Of a stretch of DNA of 64,000 bases, positions 12,396-25,160 are shown in pieces; position 1 is the stretch's first letter; the number at the start of each line of letters is the position of its first letter. This DNA comes from Gyrodactylus bullatarudis (taxonomy: Eukaryota; Platyhelminthes; Monogenea; Gyrodactylidea; Gyrodactylidae). The DNA is taken from the NCBI GenBank assembly GCA_012064415.1, contig SSNU01000202.1, positions 1 through 64,000 of the forward strand. Direction: 5' to 3'. Both the position numbers and the translations under genes were made by a program. Below the pieces are notes generated by a model, which was given only the letters and a program-made list of their open reading frames with translations, did not search any database and was not told the origin of the DNA.

Positions 12396-12932
12396 TTCTG
12401 TCAAGTGAATTTATCAGCAAATCATATATTGAGAACCTAAATTGTCACAATTAAATTGTGCTTCTACTTTTTAAATTCAAATCAAATTATTTTCAAGTCA
12501 ATTTAAAAATACATGGTTAAGGACTAATTTGTTTTTATTATTAATTAATATAAAATATTCTCATGTCATGACATGAGACTGTTAAATCCCACTGTCAGAG
12601 TTCAAATTTTGTGTTATGACTCTCCAATTTCATAAGTAAAAAAATCTATTATTCTTGCTATCAGAGTGATAATATCAGTACTGTGAATTACTACATTTTA
12701 AAGTCAGGCATTGATAATGACAGTTTGATTCAGACTTAGAATACCAAAGAATATCGATTCTTACTGTCATTGTATTGATTTATCCGCACAATCAGTGCTT
12801 CTTAGCAGTGCTTTTATTAAAATTAAGAATATTTTCTTTGTAATGATTTAGGTCTTTCTTGATCATATAATTCTTTATTAAAAATGTTTTTATCAAATTT
12901 TTACAGTTAAACCAATTTTAATTGGTAAATAT
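12396..12932. other. Spacer between the Homer EVH1 exon and the NUP98-NUP96 3' end
   Basis: About 0.54 kb without genes. On the minus strand AATAAA (plus-strand TTTATT, 12874-12879) lies about 55 nt past the NUP96 stop and is a likely poly(A) signal for that gene. The rest would be 5' intron or promoter of Homer. Confidence 0.5.
12874..12879 (-). terminator. Poly(A) signal of NUP98-NUP96
   Basis: AATAAA on the minus strand, about 55 nt downstream of the TAA stop at 12933-12935, at the usual distance for cleavage and polyadenylation. Confidence 0.55.
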
Positions 12933-15900
12933 TTATGATACACATAATCGATTGGTCTTGATTGAGTACAAATATTTAAGGTGGGCATCCTGCATGTCTG
13001 ATGGAAGGCCTATCTCTGTCATTAATGTTAGAATTTCTTGAAGTTGATTAATCAATTCCAAACGTTCTTCCTTTAGGAAACTATCATGAATAATTCCTCG
13101 ATCCTCGTATAGCTCAAATGTAGATTCAATGTGGCTCAGCAAAAGACGACTACACAATAGAGTCATTTCACATTTGACGATACTGTAAAATTAGAAAATT
13201 TATTAATGAATCTATCGAACGGATCCCAAAACTTGTTGAATATAATGTTAGTAACCTACTTTGATTTGAGATTGTTGATTGGCATCATCTGAAGTCTATC
13301 ACAAATTTTGGTTAGTTCTGATCGGAGCATTCGTATGCTAGTCTTTTCCATAATACCATCATCCTCTGTTTGATTGTCATTTCCGTTTTCCTGGTTGTTT
13401 GATATTATCTCATCAAGATTAAGTGTCAAATTAAGAATTGCAGAAAAGGCAAGATAGATACCGACGCCAGTATCAAAATTGCATGGGGTCTGACTAAGGG
13501 GAAGATTGGCAAAAGGTTCAAGGAGGTCAAAGATCAACTGGACAAGAAGTTTTTTAGGCATAACTTTAGGATTACTGCCTAGTAGGAGATCAGGTAAGAC
13601 CCAAGAGATGGCCAAGTCATGCGCCTCTTGGAATCGCTGAGAGGCTAAATAATGAGAGACAGCAAGACAGGCCAAATTTTTACCAGTACTGTTCAGTGGC
13701 TGAATTGGCAGAAATTCATTTTTCACTATGACGAAAAAAATATATAGATTTCAATTGTTGGATTAGCTTTCTAAGTTTCAAATGACTTACTCTGATTAGA
13801 TGAGGTCTTTATGACGTGTCGACTACTCAAGAGGAGGGAATGAGCTAGCAAAGCTCTGGAATGATGAAGCCATTTATCTGGTACTGCTAGACGTGTGATG
13901 ACAAAGTCTTCTGTATTTGTCCATGGACAGTTTGAGGTAAAGGTAATTTTATTCTTAGACTTGGACTCGGACAAAGAAGCAGACCTTTGGATGATTCGGT
14001 TAATGAGAGAAGTGCGTTCAATGGGATTTCTCTTATAGGAAATGACAAAAATCGACCATTCCCAAAGTCCAGATGAGGCCAGCTGATCGGAGTATTCATC
14101 AGACAACTTTTCCAAGAGACTCTCGTCAACTTGTGGTAGGGAGCTGGTGCCGGTTAAAGAGGTTAGAATCCTCCAGATATGCCAACTAGCAGACCAATCA
14201 TACATTGGATGGTATCCCTGGAGTTGAAGTGATTGTCTCGGTGTAACCTTTACAAGGGAACAATTGGATTGACAAAATCCCAACGGATCAAGAGCCAGAG
14301 TTTGTCTATATGTTGGATTTGTAGAGAGATGGATCAGATGGTAAACCATGTCTCTGGGCCAATTAAAATCGGCGAGAATTTCTAAAATAGAATCAAAATT
14401 GAATTTAGTCCAATATACACGGAGTAAACTATATTATCTTGTATATTTGTAGTATTCTCAGAGAGACCCAAAAAATTTACTTAAATTATTGATTTAGCAG
14501 ATGGTTTTTTTGATTTTAACGTTGGAATTTTTCAGCCCTTAAGTCCCTTACACTTAAGGTGATTTTCTTCTGAAACTTTGCAAAACTACATGAGTAATTG
14601 AAGAGCATCTTATGAAAATTTTAGATTCAAACTATGAATAGGTTAGGATGGTAATTCTTGAACTGTTTTATTAGCTTTCGATTGATATTTTATCATACTT
14701 GAATATTTTTATTGTTTGTTAATTTGATCAGAGTCCAATATATAAGCATGGGGGTCGATTACTTTTTTTATTTGTTTTTGATTTTTAAATTCGGCGTGAA
14801 ATTATATGCAAGAATGAGTGTTTACTATATCTCAAGTGCTGATTTTTAAGTAAATTTAAGTATCTTACCATTGGTGTAATAATCTTTAACATCTTCTTCA
14901 TATGGTTGAATAATATTGGGAGGGATGGGTGCCGCAATAGACTTTTCTGACTGTATCCATTGAGAATCGTAGAGGGAAAGACAATCTTCAATTGAGGAAG
15001 AATAGGGGGAGAAGAAGACAATGAAACAGGAGAGACAGACAAGCCATGGAACTCCCTCGAGGACATGGATCTTGTCGATATCTGTAAAAGTTGCCTCATG
15101 CTGTCCAGCAAAAAGGGTGTAGATTTTGAGTAAAGTCTTTGGAATGTGGTTTATTATCTGAAATAAAGTGAATAAGATCAGGTTTGCAATATGAAGAAAT
15201 AAGCTATAGTGGAACTTACACCATGATTATTCCATTCTTGAAGTTGGACTTGGGCCAAACTTCTAATGACCCCATTGCCAGCAGATGCCATGGATATTAA
15301 CGAGGAGAGATTGGGCATATTGCAATGCAGGGCCACATTAACTGCCAATTCAAATTGGCCCAGGATAAGTGAGGAGAAGATGACAGAGTAATATTTATTT
15401 CTATCCTCAATATTGGGTACAACTTGTCCATTTTTAAGAGGTTCCGTTGCGTTGTAGATATTAAGGAGGTCAGCTTCAGTGAATTTCCCTCTTAGCCAAG
15501 GTTCACACGTTTCTCTGGAAGGAGGGAAGAAGAGAATTATTTCAGGGTAAATGATTTTTGATCAACACGTACTTGATCCAGATCATCAGAGCCTGCTTTC
15601 GTGTCAATGTAATGAGACCTTCATTATATTCAGAGAAGGGGCGAGTGCCGGAGAGGCCTGTCTTTTTCTTTGCCAGCTCAGTTCTGGTAAGGTCTTTGGT
15701 CAGCTTGGAAGATGGAGTTGATAGCAGGGAAGCTTCGGAACATTCTCCAATGCTCATACTATGAAAAAAGAAGAACGATAACATGAATAATCAAAAAGGG
15801 TCTTAGTGAAATTATTAACCAACTCGTTGTCTTCATTGGCACAAGGAATGGTCCATAGAGTCTTACAAAGACGAATAAGCTGTATAATACGGTTTTTGCG

Positions 15901-18900
15901 TAAAATATTCAAGTCATGCTTTTCATTTGTAACATAGGCTTCGTTTGTTTGAAAGTCAATAATCTATATTATGAAAAATATTAATTGGTTTTCAAAGTGT
16001 ATTTGTAATTTATGCTCACGCCAAGATATCCATTCAGGACAGGTGTCATACTAAATGGATTGGTCTCTTCAGAACGAATAATTGGATAGAACCAGGGAGA
16101 CGAATTATCCCGAGACATTGAGTTCTCTTCCTGGTAGATCATCTGAGAAGTGTCGAGTGCAGCGTTCAATAGCTGTTCATCAATAATACTCGAGGAACTG
16201 TTTGTTTTGATTATGTCTACACAGTTATTTTCTTTACAATTATTACCGCGTAGAAGGGATAGCTGAGATAGACCTGATGATCCATTGCTTGGCATTCGAA
16301 TTTGAGCAAGGGAAATTTTCATTACATTGCCATGGAAGAGGCCGGCATCATATATTTCGAGTATCTTTCCTTCGACATACTTATTCCAGTATTTTTTGAG
16401 GGCATCAAAATTTGAATTTATAACAGAGCCATTTTCACAGCCAACTGGGTAGAGCCAAGTTTCCCTTTGCACTTCGATGGAATCGTTTAGTTTGATTTTA
16501 ATCATCATATCCTCTTCAGAGATGGTCTGTTGTTCCTTCTTAACTTGACTGTCAAAGGAAATATTCATTTGGTAGTTTTCTTTCTGGTCAATTATTCCAA
16601 TCTTGTCGTGATTTTCAAAGAGAATATGCTATAAAAAATATACATGTCAAATCAGCTGAGTTAATTAAGACATCTCGAATATTATTAGGTTGATTCGATA
16701 TCGCTCACGGTTTATAGAAGATTATAGACCGGAAAAATGGTAAACCATAATCCTTTGAAAGATGGTTCGGTTAAAAAAAACGAATACAGATTCAGAATCA
16801 GCGTATTTATATAATTCGATACGTAAAGGTAATTAATTCAAAACATTTTTAATAAAAAAGTAGAATATAATTGATTATATTTGAATTTTTGAATATGAAA
16901 AACGATTAGAACTAACATGGTTACTTTTTGTCTGAACAAATATGTCAAAGTTGTTATTCTTGTTATTAAAGAGGGTAGCAAATTTATTTGTAGACTCCCT
17001 AGATGAGGAATTATGATCGAGAATGAACTTTCCGGAGGCAGCAGTAGTGACCGAGTTATTATTCTCGTGTACATTATTCTGAGTGTCGCTTGTTGGAAGA
17101 GAGTTTGAAGTATTCTCATTATCGGAACCATCTGAGTCATCCCAGCGATATTTACTGAAATGCTTAACCTCAAACACCCATGTTCCGTTATCAGGACGAT
17201 AGTCAATAAAGCGGGCTCCCAATTTGATAGTTGCTTTTTCGACCTTTTCGGCAAACTTCATGAAACCAAGACGATTTGGAGATTTTATTTGTTCTTTGGT
17301 TGTCTTGTCAACTGGATAAATTCCATCAAGGCTAACTTCTGCAGTACGATTGAGGCCTGAACCGACTGGAGGCTTCTTTATTTTGGCTATTTCCTCGAGT
17401 TGGTCACTGGAGAGATTGAGATTTTCATCTTCAGGATAGACGATAACTTCCTTGCGTCTAATATGGACGATAAGATCCAAATCAAGGTCAGTGATATCAG
17501 TGAGGCCGGGGAAGAAAATGTGACCAAAGGAACGTCGGCCAATGATTAAATCTTCAACAATGCATCTTCCTTCGGAATTGACATGTTTATACAACTCGTC
17601 AAGACTTGGGAGTATGTAATAATCAGGCCTTGTTAGTTTAACTCCATGTTCCTTAACAGGGGAAGATCGTTTGATGGTTTCATTGGTTTGATTTGGCAAA
17701 GTGCTGTCAATATCAATCTTTCTAACAGTCATAGATTCTCGTCTTTTATCTGGGATAACAAGAGGAGTTGAAGGACTTTCCATATTTCTTGGTAAGCTGT
17801 TTTCTTCAGATTTTTTGTTGTTCATATTATTAATTTCGTTAGTTCTATGAAAGAAAAATTTTATAAATAAAAATTTGATAGACAGTGTAAACATATTTCT
17901 TACTTTTTGTTTGATTTGTCAAAGTTAGTCTTGACAGAAATAGTCTCATCAAGCGGGACAGTACTGAGGCGTTCAGTTTCTTTCTTGATCTATGAAAAAT
18001 GTAAAATTAAGAGTCCAACAATTGGGATATTCAAGTTGAAATATTCAACGTACAAATCTTGAATTTTCATTCAACTTGTGCATAATATCATCGGAGATGA
18101 CAAATTTCTTCCATTCACAACGAGTCTTGGTCGAAGTGGTCCTAAAGATGCTAGAGGACTGTTCATTGTTGAGTTGATTTCTAATTGGAGTATTCATGGA
18201 TGGTGCAGGTGTGGAGAGGGGACTTGTGGGTAAAACTTTGTTAGGTTGACTCTCAAATAGGTCACTGCCGGTAGATTTTTTGTTGTTCTCTAGTTGCTTT
18301 TGTTTTTGTTGGGAAGTCTTTAGCCAACTAAAATAATCTTCGGATGAATTTGAATTAGAGAAAGATCCCTGAGAGTTGTTGTTGTCAAGGTTGAAAAAGT
18401 TGGAGAATATTTTGTGACGATTATCCCGAGAGTAGTCAAGGTCAGACGTGGTCCTTTTGATTTGATTCACGGACATTCTACTAAACTGATTTGTATTCAT
18501 GGTGTTGTTTTGACGGTTCCAATTACTGTACATGTCAACAACTGGTCTGAGGTTAGAGTTTAATGATGATTGATCAGACGCAGAACTGGTCTGATTGTCG
18601 AGAACGGTTTTTTTGGAGTTTTGATCTTTAAGCTCGTTAGAGACTTGATCGGAAAACATGTGACGATATAAATTCAATTGACCGTAGGGCATTGAGCGTA
18701 CCAAGTCGAGAACATGTTGCTGATCTCGAACAGATTGAGATACTTGACTATTCTGCATAATGTTTTGCTGATTTGTCTGGGGTTGACTAGCAGCTGTTGT
18801 ACTACCAAACAAAGAAGATCCTCCAGCATTACCGAGTAAGGATGTATTTTGACCAAATAATGAAGTTGTTCCAGCAACCGGATTAGCCGGATTTGCACTA

Positions 18901-20778
18901 CCAAACAGGGATGTTGAAGTGTTAGTGGTGTTCTGCTGGGTGTTGCCGAATAAAGATCCACCAGTATTGGCGGTGTTGTTGAATGAAAATAAAGAATTTC
19001 CAGCAGCAGGTGCTGAACTGGCTGGAGTACCGAATAAAGACTTGGTTTGATTGGTATTTGCAGTAGAACCAAATATTCCACCGGTATTAGTTTGCTATCA
19101 AGTAAAATTTTTACATTTTAAGAATAATTAGACCAAAAAAATATCTGATTACGAGGGAGTAAATTGGTTGATTAACTTACACCAAAGGGTGTTGTATTTT
19201 GTTGAGGTGTTGCTCCAAAGAGTCCACCTCCCCCAGTGTTTGTGGTCGTTGCTCCAAAAGGTTTGGCCCCAAATAATGAGCCAGTGTTATTTGTGGTTTG
19301 AGCCTGGGTATTACCAAAGGAGAATAAGGATCCAGTATTCGATTGAGTCGTTGTAGTGGTGGCCCCAAAAAGAGGTTTGTTCTGTGTGTTGTTTGAGCCA
19401 AAAAGGCTTGTTGTGTTGCTAGTGGACTGTCATAAATAAATAAAGATTAGTAATAATGAATTTTATAGATTAAAGTCGATTAAAGACTTACGCCGAAAAT
19501 TGATTGTGTCTGAGGCTGTTGGGTTTGAGTGTTGGAGCCAAAAAGACTTCCACCAGTGGGTTGTGTTTGGCCAAAAGGCTTTGCACCAAAGATGCCACCT
19601 TGATTAGTATCTAAAGAGAGATTAGTAGAATAAAGATAAAAATGATTCATGATTCAATTTACTCTGAGCTGGTTGATTTTGATTGAATGAAAACATTGAT
19701 CCTGATGTATTATTGGTTGTAGACCCGAAAAGTGGTTTATTTTGAGTGTTGTTAGAGCCAAATAGGCTACCGGTTGTATTAGTGGATCCAAAGGGAGAAG
19801 CATTTGATTGGGCTGGCTGACTACCGAAAAGACTACCGCCAGTTGGTTGAGTTTGTCCAAACGGCTTAGCACCGAATAAACTATTTCCTTGAAAAAATAA
19901 ACCTTTTTAATTTTACACTATCTCAAGGATGAATGATTAACTCACCTGTGGTATTCGCTGTGGTATTTCCAAAAGAAAACATTGAGGATCCTGTATTTGA
20001 AGCAGATGTTGTAGCTGCTCCAAATATAGATTTATTTTGATCGCTATTTTGGCCAAATAGGGAATTTCCACCCATTTGCTAGAAATTTAAATCGAACACA
20101 ATCAGTAAAGCATGAAATTATATCAGTTAAACTTACACCAAAGCCTGTATTATTCTGACCTGCTCCAAAAATGCTAGCTATATAAGGAAACAATGATGAG
20201 AATTTTAATATTTTGATTTGATAATAACAATACTCACATGAGCCAAATGTGGAGTTTGTGTTTGTGGTAGATCCGAATAAAGAATTGGTAGCTGGTTTGT
20301 TGGCTGTACTGCCAAAGAGGGAGGTTTGGTTTGTTGTGGAAGAACTACCAAAAATGCCAGTACCTGTTGAGGTAGGACCTTTTCTGTTGGCAGCATAATC
20401 TTCTAGTCGGACCTCCTCTAAGGATTTGTGCTGATGGTCTTTCATTGCTGTGTAGCATTGTATTTTGGTGTTTACCTGAGTAGATTGACCATTTTTCATG
20501 TAACTATCATTCAGGATAGGAGGAACAAAAGGAGCTAAGGATCCATCGGTTTTCTGTTGCTGAGTCTGACCAAAAACACTCCCAGTATTCGTTGAGGAAG
20601 AACCAAAAATTGAACTCTGTGCATTATTGTTGGTATTTGAACCAAACAATGAATTTGGCTTTTGCTGTTGCGAACCAAATATAGAGGAACCAAATGTGTC
20701 TAAAAATTAGAAAAGCAATTTACTTGTCTGACCGAATGTATTAGTTTGATTATTAGATCCAAAAAATCCAGATTGCAT
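12933..20778 (-). CDS. NUP98: NUP98-NUP96 nucleoporin precursor, 18 exons
   Basis: The precursor cuts itself into mobile FG nucleoporin Nup98 and Y-complex scaffold Nup96. Exons (complement): 20724-20778, 20238-20699, 20137-20177, 19946-20078, 19663-19887, 19492-19610, 19181-19426, 18054-19094, 17904-17989, 16917-17844, 16020-16628, 15824-15963, 15573-15758, 15220-15514, 14869-15157, 13791-14381, 13260-13725, 12933-13182. They total 6162 nt, giving 2053 aa with phases consistent throughout. Nup98 part: FG repeats (LFGS, FGQT) interrupted at about residues 93-127 by the Gle2/Rae1-binding GLEBS motif (CYTAMKD...SLEEVRLEDYAANRKG). The autoproteolytic domain follows (YYILPSLDEL, IGRRSFGHIFFPG, HIRRKEV, PVGSGLNRTAEVSLDGIYP), ending HF|S at residue 1032/1033. 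Nup96 part: helical ACE1 domain (for example LILGQFELAVNVALHCNMPN, WHIWRIL, GLWEWSIFV). Intron 1 would be only 24 nt, and two donors are non-consensus (GTTAGT, GTTGGT). Confidence 0.93.
17154..17162 (-). other. NUP98 autoproteolysis site His-Phe|Ser
   Basis: Codons CAT TTC AGT (His-Phe-Ser) within VKHFSKY. In the Nup98 family the peptide bond before Ser is broken by an N-to-O acyl shift that releases Nup98 from Nup96. The full triad is present, so the precursor should be competent for self-cleavage. This predicts Nup98 of 1032 residues and Nup96 of about 1021. Confidence 0.85.
20700..20723 (-). other. Inferred 24-nt intron 1 of NUP98
   Basis: Between exon 1 (ATGCAATCTGG... ending GGTCAGACAA) and exon 2 (ACACATTTGG...) lie only 24 nt on the minus strand. 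They start GTAAAT, contain an in-frame TAA and a pyrimidine tract, and end TTTTTAG. Removing them keeps a continuous FG-repeat frame (FGQT|NTFGSS). No other in-frame acceptor was seen within exon 2. This is far shorter than the 40-60 nt introns nearby. Confidence 0.55.
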
Positions 20779-21092
20779 AATTCTGATATGGAAGGACAAT
20801 ATTCAAGTGCTTCAAATTTCAAAAACACTGGGACCTAAAACAAAAACCGAATTGAAAGTATCAAAATTTTTGTTTGTTGAAACAAATGTTTTAAAATGAC
20901 CTTGTTGTTGTACAAGTTTTCCCAAGATTTTCTTGCTCTTAGATCTTGTAATGAATTGAGTCCTAAGAAAATTAGTCTAGTTGAACATGAAAATTCAAAA
21001 AGTAAATTATTTATATATATTCAGTTCCCGCGTGTGTATACGAAGAGAATTTCTGTAAATTGACTTCACCATTTGAAACAATCTGTTACTTG
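20779..21092. promoter_or_regulatory. Shared intergenic region between NUP98 and methionyl-tRNA synthetase
   Basis: The two start codons are 314 bp apart on opposite strands, so the promoters and 5' UTRs of both genes must lie here, or 5' UTR introns must be involved. The stretch ends with a TATA-like run (TTTATATATAT) followed by TTCAGTTCCCGCG about 70 nt before the synthetase ATG. It is a candidate bidirectional promoter. No specific transcription-factor site was recognised. Confidence 0.55.
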
Positions 21093-24000
21093 ATGGAAAC
21101 AGATTCCTCCTCAAATGATGCCCAACAGCTTAAATCATTACAGAAGTCTATTTTGCGACCCTTTTTTGAGTCGTCCATTAGATCTTCGGGTCCTATTGAT
21201 TCTTCTTCATTGGATCAATTTTTCTTGAAAATTTCTCAATTTAAGGATCCTAAATGTAAAGTGATAGGTGATATTTTACTCTGGGCTGAAATTTATCCAA
21301 TAATTGCTACTAAATCTCCTAAATTATCTGAGAAAATTCAAAAAGTCTATGATGAATTTGATGTAAAACTATCCAAGTGTATACCAAACAATTTTCTTAA
21401 AGATTTCCTCGCTAAAATTGACATTCCTTTCAAAGCTAAGGGTAAAGAAAGCGAGCCAAAGAAGAAAGAAACTCAAAATAAAAATGTCACCAAAGTAAAT
21501 GTACAAAATAAGCCTAAGCCGCCATCCTCCAATGTTCAAGCTATCCCTGAGAAAGAGGTTGAATTTGAAATAATCAAAATAGATATTGACGATAAAGATA
21601 GGCAATTTTCCAAGGAAAACTTTAAACCTATTAAGCTTGAAAAGAAATTTCTGTCAGTTCATCCCAGGTAATTTTATAATTTTAATAGTGATTTTTATAA
21701 TTTCTTCAAGACTTCCAGTTAAAGATCGTAGAAATATTTTGGTCACTTCAGCTCTACCATACGTCAATAATGTTCCTCATCTTGGAAATCTTATTGGATC
21801 CACTCTTAGTGCTCACGTCTACTCAGTGTATGCAAAAATGATTGGACACAATTGTCTTTCAATCTGTGGTACTGACGAATATGGTACTGCAACGGAAACC
21901 AAGGCACAGGCTGAGAAAAAAACCCCAAAGGAAATCTGTGATCAATATAATGCATTACATAACAAGATTTATGATTGGTTTGAAATTGACTTTGATTACT
22001 TTGGACGAACGACCACTCCCATTCACAATGAGTAAATTAGTCAATGAAAAAATCTTGCAATTTTTCACACTAACTTTTTCCCATTTTAATAGAATAACTC
22101 ATGAAATATTTGGACGTCTCCAAGAGAATGGTTTCATCTCAGAGAATTCAGTTGAGCAACTCTATTGTCAGAATTGTAGCAAGTAAGCTATTATTGAAAC
22201 TATTGACAATTAGACTTGATGAGCTTGAATAAATATAGGGATTCTTTCATCGTTTTTTCGTCATTGGTTGGATAAGCTGATAAATTTTTATTTTAGTTTC
22301 CTCGCTGATCGGTTTGTCTCTGGAATCTGTCCACTTTGTAAGTATGATGATGCCCGCGGCGATCAATGCGACAAATGTGGACGCATCATCAATGCAATTG
22401 ACCTGAAAGAGCCAAAATGTAAAATTTGTGCCTCCTCGCCCATATCCCGAACCTCCAATCATCTCTTTCTTGATCTTCCTAAAATTGAGAATGATTTAAA
22501 AGCCTTCCTCGATGCTCGTCAGCAAAGTAAGGACAGCCTGTGGTCAACAAACTCAATCACCATTTCAAAGTCATGGCTTCGCGATGGCCTCAAGTCTCGG
22601 TGCATCACCCGTGATCTGAAATGGGGCGTCCCAGTTCCGGTTGAGAAAATGAAACCAAAAGTTTTCTATGTCTGGTTCGATGCGCCAATTGGTTATATTT
22701 CCATTACATCTAATTACCTCTGCAAACACAATGGTACCAAGGAGGACTGGCGAAAATGGTGGCAGGCCAAGAATGTCGAACTATACCAGTTTATGGCCAA
22801 AGATAATGTACCCTTCCACGCCATCATCTTCCCCTCGACTATGCTAGCTTCAAAGCATGAATTTGTCACTGTCAAGCAGATCCTCTCAACTGAGTACATG
22901 AACTATGAGAATACCAAATTCTCAAAAAGTCGCAACATTGGAGTTTTCGGTGATGATGCCATGAGCTCTGGTATTCATAGTGACATTTGGCGATTCTATC
23001 TCATCTCCATTCGGCCAGAATCACAAGACAGTGCCTTTTCCTGGAATGATTTTATGCTAAGAAATAATTCTGAGCTCTTGAATAACCTTGGGAACTATAT
23101 AAATAGAGCAATGAGTTTTGTCGCCAAATTCTTTGACGGTGTCATCCCAAAGATGGAGTCCCTTGACGAGGAAGACCTAACCTTTATCGCCAAGGTCAAT
23201 CGACTATTCTCTGACTATCTCCAATCAATGGAAACCTGCAAGTTAAGAGATGCCTCCAGAATCATCCTCCAAATTAGTGGACAGGGCAATGGCTACATTC
23301 AATCGAAAAAACCATGGGTTTCGATGAAAAAAGAGGATGAAAAGTGAGCTATTGACAAATCTGATTACTTTTATTTTTCTTTTCTATAGTGTTGCTTTTT
23401 AATCATTTTGATCTTTGGTCTTTGCCCAATTCATAGTTGCTAATCTATTCAACACCTAGTTAACATTATATTCAACTCTTTTCCCTCGATCATTTTAATA
23501 AATCTTCTTTGAAAGAAATAGCTGGAAGCTCAAGAACTAAGAATGTTGAGAAGTATGCTTACAATGAGTAGTTGAAAAATTAGCGAAGCCTTCAAAGCCA
23601 AGTTTTATTATATTATTAGTTTTATAAAATCTATCAAAACTTGGGTCAATATTGGTATTCTTAGCCATTGGTCATACAAACCTTTCAACGGTTATTGTCT
23701 TTACACGCCTTTTCCAAATCTGTTTTGAGAAATAAACTCGATAAAAGAAGCAAAAGATCATTGAGGATTGTCATTTTCGGCTTAAATTTATGCCCGAAAG
23801 CTCTAGTAATTATATATGTTGTGCCGAATTTGGATAATTTGCCCATTATGCATAATCTGCAAGAATTCCATTGCCGATTTTGGATAATAATACATTTCAG
23901 GGTGGAGCGGACATCCATCTATGCAATCGTGTATGCGATATGTATTTAAGCTTTATCATAAATATTAAAAGGTTCAACATGTCTTTTAACTAAAATTTTT

Positions 24001-25137
24001 TATTTATAAAATTAACAGTTATTTATGATGAATTTAATTCTTATTTTCACAATTTATTTTTTGATGACACTTCGAATTACACAGAACAAGAGTTTTTATA
24101 CATTTGAGTTTATACATTTCTTGAGTTGCATCCCTTTAGATAATTGCATCTAAAAATCCTTGTCTTCCAGATCGTGACTGACCAGTATTCGCAGCTCTTA
24201 TACTAACAGGGTTTTCTGAAGTCATGTCCACTGAAATCAATTTTTCTGGTAGAATTCTAACTTGTTTACTTATCGAGGTTTTTATAAAGGTTTTCACAAG
24301 CCTACTGGAATTTATACGTATTATGTTGAAGATATCTTTAAGGCACCATAATTTAATTACACGTGCAGAACATAATGTAAAAAATTCTGAAAGGTATTGA
24401 CTCCTGACCTTTGAAAAATGTTTATAAGGTTTTTATATTTTAGCACATGAATTTAATTACTTAAGCTTCAATAATTTCTCCTCCTTCATTTCTATCATAC
24501 TCTAGACAGGACCCTTGTGTAATACATTGTGTATGGTCGGTTGTTTTATAAGATAAAACACTGGAAATAAGAATTAAATTCATCATAAATAACTGTTAAT
24601 TTTATAAATAAAAAATTTTAGTTAAAAGACATGTTGAACCTTTTAATATTTATGATAAAGCTTAAATACATATCGCATACACGATTGCATAGATGGATGT
24701 CCGCTCCACCCTGAAATGTATTATTATCCAAAATCGGCAATGGAATTCTTGCAGATTATGCATAATCGGCAAATTATCCAAATTCGGCACAACATATATA
24801 ATAAAGCTGCTATTTTTATTTTAGACAAAAGGCTTCTACTTGTATTGGCATAGCTGCCAATATTGTTCCAATCTTGGCCTTGGTCCTTAAACCAATGATG
24901 CCGAAAATTTCCAAGGAAATTTGGAACGTTCAATGCAATCTTGCCTTGGAAGATATGACCTTTGAAAATTTCCTCCTACAAATTGAGCCACCCAAGAATT
25001 GCACGGAAAAAATACCTACAAAGATACCACAGTTGATGCCATCTGGACACAAAATTGGCAAGACCAATCCAATCTTTAGAAAGTTGGAAAAGGCTGAAAT
25101 TGATAGTCTCTCTGACAAATATGGTAAACGTGTTTGA
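21093..25137 (+). CDS. MARS1: Cytosolic methionyl-tRNA synthetase, 5 exons
   Basis: The enzyme charges tRNA-Met with methionine using ATP. Exons: 21093-21667, 21711-22031, 22093-22182, 22297-23343, 24825-25137, total 2346 nt (781 aa) with matching phases. Residues 1 to about 190 form a GST-like N-terminal domain and a Lys-rich linker, typical of eukaryotic cytosolic enzymes that dock into multisynthetase complexes. The class-I catalytic core follows: [11 protein letters not shown] (HIGH-type motif, about residue 215), [13 protein letters not shown], a CP-domain zinc knuckle (CPLC...CDKC...CKIC, about 340-373), [17 protein letters not shown] and KFSKS (KMSKS-type, about 536). An anticodon-binding helical bundle closes the protein. 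It stops after LSDKYGKRV, so the C-terminal WHEP domain of vertebrate MARS1 is absent. The ATG at 21093 is the first in frame. Exon 5 is separated by a 1.5-kb intron carrying a MITE. Confidence 0.95.
23811..24803. mobile_element. Non-autonomous DNA transposon with about 235-bp inverted repeats
   Basis: The last intron of the synthetase gene contains two near-identical inverted arms, 23811-24046 and 24564-24803. Both start TATATATGTTGTGCCGAATT and include GGATAATTTGCC and TCTGCAAGAATTCCATTGCC. The outer boundary ATTATATATG on both sides suggests insertion at TA. The roughly 515-bp core has no transposase frame. The other introns of this gene are 43-114 nt, so the element accounts for most of this intron's length. 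Confidence 0.7.
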
Positions 25138-25145
25138 ATAGTTTG

Positions 25146-25160
25146 AAAAATAAAATAAAT
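25146..25160 (+). terminator. Poly(A) signals of methionyl-tRNA synthetase
   Basis: Two overlapping AATAAA motifs (AAAAATAAAATAAATT) start about 10 nt after the TGA stop at 25135-25137. That is close, but plausible for a compact 3' UTR. Confidence 0.45.

Noticed and set aside
21586..22186. Overlapping plus-strand frames within MetRS exons 1-3
   Set aside because: They read through introns or in wrong frames. The spliced model explains all coding similarity.
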